This document shows positions 13,087 to 16,587 of a DNA stretch of 16,587 nt, in pieces. Each line of letters starts with the position of its first letter. The stretch's first letter is position 1. Position numbers and translations under genes: made by a program. A model generated the notes under the pieces. The model was not told the origin of the DNA, searched no databases, and saw nothing but the letters and a program-made list of their open reading frames with translations. Source of the stretch: Alphaproteobacteria bacterium (GTDB taxonomy: Bacteria; Pseudomonadota; Alphaproteobacteria; RF32; CAG-977). The DNA lies in NCBI GenBank assembly GCA_017476085.1, contig JAFVEJ010000021.1, positions 1 through 16,587 of the forward strand, read 5' to 3'.

Positions 13087-13437
13087 ATGGGATTCTGGGA
13101 AAAAGCGAAAAATTATGTTAAAGACGCTTTTGAAAAATACGGCGATGTAGCCAATCCTGGCGGTTTTGTCGGTCGTCCGGCCGAACCTGCCGAAGCAAAA
13201 AAGGCTGAACCGGAAAAAGTTGATCCGGCAAAGGCGGAATTGGCTGAAAAACTGCGTGGCGTTAAGAAAGAAGAAAAGAAATCTTCTTATATGGATGAAG
13301 TCAAAGAAATGTATGGTCGCTTTGGCGCCAATCCGGGCGGTATGATTGAAAAGCCGATGGAAAAGGCTGAACCGCCGAAGAAGGTTGAAAAAGCGGTCGC
13401 CGCTGCTGTTGCTGCGCAGAAACGTCAGGGCCGTTAA
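13087..13437 (+). CDS. hypothetical charged protein with an internal NPGG duplication
   Basis: I do not recognise this 116-residue protein. It contains two diverged copies of one unit. Copy 1 is about 10-44 (YVKDAFEKYGDVANPGGFVG then RPAEPAEAKKAEPEK). Copy 2 is about 68-102 (YMDEVKEMYGRFGANPGGMI then EKPMEKAEPPKKVEK). Each has an amphipathic helix ending in Y-G, an N-P-G-G turn, then a P/E/A/K tail. A K/E/A-rich linker joins them, and the end is AAAVAAQKRQGR. There is no signal peptide or TM segment, so it is predicted cytosolic and partly disordered. The start is supported by a strong GAGGAGA SD and a consensus promoter, and a terminator follows, so it may be highly expressed. The composition recalls small stress or nucleoid-type proteins, but that is only a resemblance. 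Confidence 0.8.
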   Translation: MGFWEKAKNYVKDAFEKYGDVANPGGFVGRPAEPAEAKKAEPEKVDPAKAELAEKLRGVKKEEKKSSYMDEVKEMYGRFGANPGGMIEKPMEKAEPPKKVEKAVAAAVAAQKRQGR

Positions 13438-13455
13438 TTTAAGATTTTTATACTG

Positions 13456-13487
13456 AAAAAGACGCCGTTTTTACGGCGTCTTTTTTT
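13456..13487 (+). terminator. intrinsic terminator after the NPGG-duplication gene
   Basis: GACGCCGT and ACGGCGTC form a perfect 8-bp GC-rich stem with a TTTT loop, flanked by AAAAA and a run of seven T. Confidence 0.93.
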
Positions 13488-13500
13488 GTGAGGAGAATTA

Positions 13501-13530
13501 AAAAAAAGCCCTCTGCAGCGGAGGGCTTTT
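13501..13530 (-). terminator. intrinsic terminator after ftsZ
   Basis: AAAAGCCCTC (13504-13513) and GAGGGCTTTT (13521-13530) form a perfect 10-bp stem with a 7-base loop. Read leftward it ends in seven T. It lies 14 bases past the ftsZ stop. Confidence 0.93.
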
Positions 13531-13543
13531 GAGATGTTTCCAA

Positions 13544-15196
13544 TCATCGCTGTCTTAAAAAAGACGGAATGTCGGATTCTTCGTTTACTGTTGTTTCCGG
13601 CTGTTTGTCTTCCGCCGTTCTGCGGCCTGTTACAAACTGGAACAAAGACGGTCTGCTTTTTTCAGCAGGCTTTACGGCCGGCGGAATAACCGGCGGAACC
13701 GAAGAAACCGGTGTTGAAAACAAATCTTCTTGCGCGGACGGAACTGTTTCCTCTAAATCGGTGGCGTCCGTTGAAACGGTCGGAGCCTCATACGGTGTAA
13801 ATACTGCTGGTGACGAAGATTTTTCCGTAACGGTTACTTTGGGAGTAAAAGCCTCAAAAGAAGCCGGTTGTCTTGTTTCTCCCGATCCGAACAGTTCATT
13901 CGGAGCCGGCATCGCCGGTAAGGTGTTGCTGACAGACGGTTTGGAGGAAAACGACATTGGTTGAGTCGTTAATGTCGGATGTGCAGGTGCGGTCGTCGGC
14001 GGAGTTATTTCATCATCAATTGATAAAACGTCGTCTTCAATTTCCTCCGTCGATTCGGAAGCCGTTAAGGCTGATGTTGCCGAAGAAACAGGCTTTTCAG
14101 CGGCTGTTGTCGTTGTATGACGGGGAGCGGCAAAAGACGGAGAAAAAGACGGTTTAGGCTGCGTCTGCGAGAAAATAGACGGTGAAGAAGTTTGAACCAT
14201 AAAAGGATTTTGCGCTTCCTGCGGTCTGGAAATGCCGGTCGCAACGACAGACACGCGGATGGAACCTTCCAATGATTCATCGAAAGACGCCCCGAAAATA
14301 ATATTCGCTTCGGGATCGACTTCGCGGCGGATTCTGTTGGCGGCTTCATCGACTTCAAACAATGTCAGATCCGCGCCGCCGGCAATGTTGATCAGAATGC
14401 CTTTGGCTCCGGTCATTGAAGCATCGTCCAGCAAGGGGTTCGCTATTGCTTCTTCAGCTGCTTCCAAAGCGCGGTTTTCACCGGAAGCCATACCTGTTCC
14501 CATCATAGCGCGTCCCATTTCCGCCATAACCGCGCGAACGTCCGAAAAGTCCAAATTGATAATTCCCGGTGTGATGATCAGGTCCGTAATGCTGCGCACA
14601 CCGCCCTGCAAAACCTGATCGGCGCGTTTGAACGCTTCGGCAAAAGTCATTTTTTCATCAGCGACAAGGAATAAGTTCTGATTAGGAATAACGATTAAAG
14701 TATCGACATATTGAGCCAGCTCTTCAATGCCTTGTTCCGCAATGGCCATTCTGTGACGGCCTTCAAACGTAAAAGGCTTTGTGACGACGCCAACGGTTAA
14801 GATGTCGCGTTCCCGGGCCATTTTTGCAAAAACGGGAGCGGCTCCCGTTCCTGTTCCGCCGCCCATACCGGCTGTAATGAAAACCATATTTGCGCCGTCC
14901 AGAACAGCCGCAATATCATCCAGAGCTTCTTCTGCGGATTCACGGCCGACTTCCGGTCTGGCTCCGGCTCCCTGACCTTTTGTCGTTTCAATTCCCAGCT
15001 GAATTTTTGTTTCCGCCATTGAAGAATTTAAGGCTTGCGCGTCGGTGTTGGCCACAACAAAATTAACACCGCCCAACTGTGTTTGGATCATATTGTTAAT
15101 CGCGTTGCCGCCCGCTCCGCCGACTCCGATCACGGTAATTTTAGGGGTTAAAAGAACTATAGGCTGTTGTTCGGGAACACTAATGTCTAAAGTCAT
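13544..15196 (-). CDS. ftsZ: cell division protein FtsZ
   Basis: FtsZ is the tubulin-like GTPase that forms the division ring under the inner membrane. Core motifs are intact: [18 protein letters not shown] (20-37), the tubulin signature GGGTGTG (112-118), and the T7 catalytic loop NLDFSD (214-219), which completes the GTPase site of the next subunit. The core ends near 323 (RVSVVATGI). A long linker of about 215 residues rich in P, S, T and E follows, then the conserved C-terminal peptide [10 protein letters not shown] (541-550) that binds FtsA and other partners. The 550-residue length reflects the long linker, normal in alphaproteobacteria (E. coli has 383). The start ATG has GGAG upstream. 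It lies 115 bases after ftsA in the same direction; one GAATC (CcrM-type GANTC) occurs at 15231-15235 in that gap, too common a motif to mean much alone. Confidence 0.98.
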   Translation of the reverse strand: MTLDISVPEQQPIVLLTPKITVIGVGGAGGNAINNMIQTQLGGVNFVVANTDAQALNSSMAETKIQLGIETTKGQGAGARPEVGRESAEEALDDIAAVLDGANMVFITAGMGGGTGTGAAPVFAKMARERDILTVGVVTKPFTFEGRHRMAIAEQGIEELAQYVDTLIVIPNQNLFLVADEKMTFAEAFKRADQVLQGGVRSITDLIITPGIINLDFSDVRAVMAEMGRAMMGTGMASGENRALEAAEEAIANPLLDDASMTGAKGILINIAGGADLTLFEVDEAANRIRREVDPEANIIFGASFDESLEGSIRVSVVATGISRPQEAQNPFMVQTSSPSIFSQTQPKPSFSPSFAAPRHTTTTAAEKPVSSATSALTASESTEEIEDDVLSIDDEITPPTTAPAHPTLTTQPMSFSSKPSVSNTLPAMPAPNELFGSGETRQPASFEAFTPKVTVTEKSSSPAVFTPYEAPTVSTDATDLEETVPSAQEDLFSTPVSSVPPVIPPAVKPAEKSRPSLFQFVTGRRTAEDKQPETTVNEESDIPSFLRQR

Positions 15197-15311
15197 GGAC
15201 TACTCCGTCAGAAAATGAGACAACTTTGATGAATCGGCGGTATTCCTTGCTTTTTTCCGTTTTTCCGATTTTTAATCAAAGCAATACTTCCTCTTTATAT
15301 CCCGAAAGTCT

Positions 15312-16565
15312 TTAAGAATTATCTAAAAACCAACGAAAAAATCGCACAAATTTATTTCCGGGCGCGGATAGATCGCGCTGATGTGTCGGCGTATTTAATA
15401 AAACTTTGGTCGTATAATGCAATAATCCGATACAGCACATATAGCTTTGATAAGCATGCGCCGGAATAATTTCCTGTTTGTCAAACAAACGGACGGGTTG
15501 TCCGGTGCGAACATTGCGCTGCAGGACAGAAGCCGCTTTTTCATTGATTCCATGCAGTAAAGCGCCTCCGCCCGTCAGAACAAAATTCATGCAGATATCG
15601 TAAAATTCCGTTTGTTCCAACAATTTTCTGATCTTTTCAAAAAGCTCTTCGATTTTGGGAACGATTTGTTCCACAATCCGCGAACGGGGAACAAGAATGG
15701 CGGAAACGCTTTTGTCTTCTCCGATCAGAGGAATTTCTATTTCTTCATGTTCATAAGCGGCCGAAGGCAGGCAGGAACCTTTCAGTGTTTTAATTCTTTC
15801 AGCGTTATCCAAAGAGGTCTTAAAAGTCGAAGCCAGTTCTTTTGTAATCATATCTCCGCCGAAAGGCAATTTTGATGCGAAAACCAGCTGATCTTCATAA
15901 AACACTCCGATTCCCGTAGTTCCGGCGCCCAGATCAATAACGGCCGTTCCCTGTTTTTTTTCTTCCGGCGTTAAACAAGCTTGTCCGGCCGCATAAGGAG
16001 AGGCTACCTTTTTAGAACAAAACAGATGGCTTTGTTCCAGAACTTTGTTCATATCGCGCACAGGGTAGGGCGGAGTCATAACGGTATTGAGAAAAATGGA
16101 AAGTTTGTTGCCGGTTAATCCCCGCGGATCGGCAATAGAGTGTCTGGAGTCCAAACTGTAATCAATCGGAATGCAATGTAAAATCTCGTCATCCGAATCC
16201 GGAATCTTATTGCGGGCGCTGTCAATCAGGCGGTTCATATCGCTTTGCGTTATTTCCGAACCGCCCAAATCCAAATGATCCTGAATAATTGATGATGAAA
16301 GTGTGCCGACGCAAGCCGTAGCTACAACGGTTTTAACACGTTCTTTAATAAAACTTTCCGCATTGGCAACTGCGTGCCGGACAGATTCGACCGTCGGAGA
16401 AAGAGCTATGATTTCGCTTTTTTTAACGCCTGTATTTTGAAACGATCCGGCTCCGACAATAACCGTTTTGTTTTCATTTACGGGATAAGCTAAAACACAG
16501 CATGTTTTTGAGGTGCCTATATCCAAAGCCGCAATCAGATTGTTGTCGTTTAAAATATGGGACAC
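15312..16565 (-). CDS. ftsA: cell division protein FtsA
   Basis: FtsA is the actin-like ATPase that tethers FtsZ to the membrane and recruits later divisome proteins. 417 residues, normal length. Actin-fold motifs are present: phosphate-1 DIGTSKT (15-21), the FtsA-specific 1C region with PIDYSLDSRHSIADPRGLTG (133-152), phosphate-2 IDLGAGTTGIGVF (210-222) and the adenosine motif LTGGGALLHG (330-339). The C-terminus NKFVRFFRWFLDNS (404-417) is the amphipathic membrane-targeting helix. The start is GTG at 16565, chosen because AAGGA stands eight bases upstream and the frame reaches the conserved N-terminus at once. ftsQ is the expected upstream gene in this cluster, and only 22 bases of the region before ftsA are visible. 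Confidence 0.96.
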   Translation of the reverse strand: MSHILNDNNLIAALDIGTSKTCCVLAYPVNENKTVIVGAGSFQNTGVKKSEIIALSPTVESVRHAVANAESFIKERVKTVVATACVGTLSSSIIQDHLDLGGSEITQSDMNRLIDSARNKIPDSDDEILHCIPIDYSLDSRHSIADPRGLTGNKLSIFLNTVMTPPYPVRDMNKVLEQSHLFCSKKVASPYAAGQACLTPEEKKQGTAVIDLGAGTTGIGVFYEDQLVFASKLPFGGDMITKELASTFKTSLDNAERIKTLKGSCLPSAAYEHEEIEIPLIGEDKSVSAILVPRSRIVEQIVPKIEELFEKIRKLLEQTEFYDICMNFVLTGGGALLHGINEKAASVLQRNVRTGQPVRLFDKQEIIPAHAYQSYMCCIGLLHYTTKVLLNTPTHQRDLSAPGNKFVRFFRWFLDNS

Positions 16566-16587
16566 GGAATTAATCCTTTATTTGTCA

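Noticed and set aside
15231..15235. GANTC methylation site upstream of ftsZ as cell-cycle control
   Set aside because: GANTC occurs by chance every few hundred bases and appears elsewhere in the window, and no CtrA-type TTAA-N7-TTAA pair was identified there.
1..16587. CRISPR array, insertion sequence or prophage
   Set aside because: No regularly spaced repeats, transposase, integrase or phage structural genes were seen on either strand.

Overview
This window looks like chromosome from an AT-leaning alphaproteobacterium, probably one of the uncultured host- or gut-associated lineages. The call is an inference. It rests on an adjacent ftsA-ftsZ pair whose FtsZ ends in the alphaproteobacterial-type peptide [10 protein letters not shown], on core genes of about 45% GC, and on very AT-rich spacers. 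There are no phage, IS, CRISPR or rRNA features. The DNA is gene-dense and mostly housekeeping, with a few unusual small genes.

Layout. 1-1026 (-): a DUF2339 multi-pass membrane protein whose C-terminus runs off the left edge. 1158-1628 (+): a GNAT acetyltransferase. 1651-2361 (-): a low-GC DUF1796-like putative papain-type peptidase. Then come two leftward tRNA genes, Val(CAC) and Lys(UUU), each with its own promoter and terminator. 2919-3635 (-): a two-gene operon of a low-complexity protein and a short flagellar rod-like protein. 3885-5198 (-): a NapH/NapG-like polyferredoxin fusion, divergent from an ankyrin-repeat protein (5333-5851, +). 6153-8789 (+): a GH77 4-alpha-glucanotransferase with an extra basic tail. 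8836-9594: a low-coding stretch holding a Cys-rich secreted-type reading frame on the minus strand that lacks a start codon, followed by an extremely AT-rich spacer. 9595-12325 (+): a small acidic protein, a DUF502 membrane protein, and prfC (RF3). 12498-12866 and 13087-13437 (+): two small unknown proteins, the second built from an internal duplication. 13544-16565 (-): ftsZ and ftsA, the core of the divisome; the window ends just upstream of ftsA.

How the genes relate. FtsA and FtsZ work together at the division ring. MalQ belongs to glycogen or maltodextrin metabolism. RF3 recycles release factors in translation. The polyferredoxin fusion is the most striking single gene: it carries six iron-sulfur quartets, with an internal twin-arginine motif between the second and third, so one chain could carry electrons across the inner membrane. 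No nap or other reductase genes accompany it. Several promoters carry clean dyads (3662-3708, 5245-5259, 12433-12460, and an FNR/FixK-like site at 13022-13035). These are the best leads on regulation.
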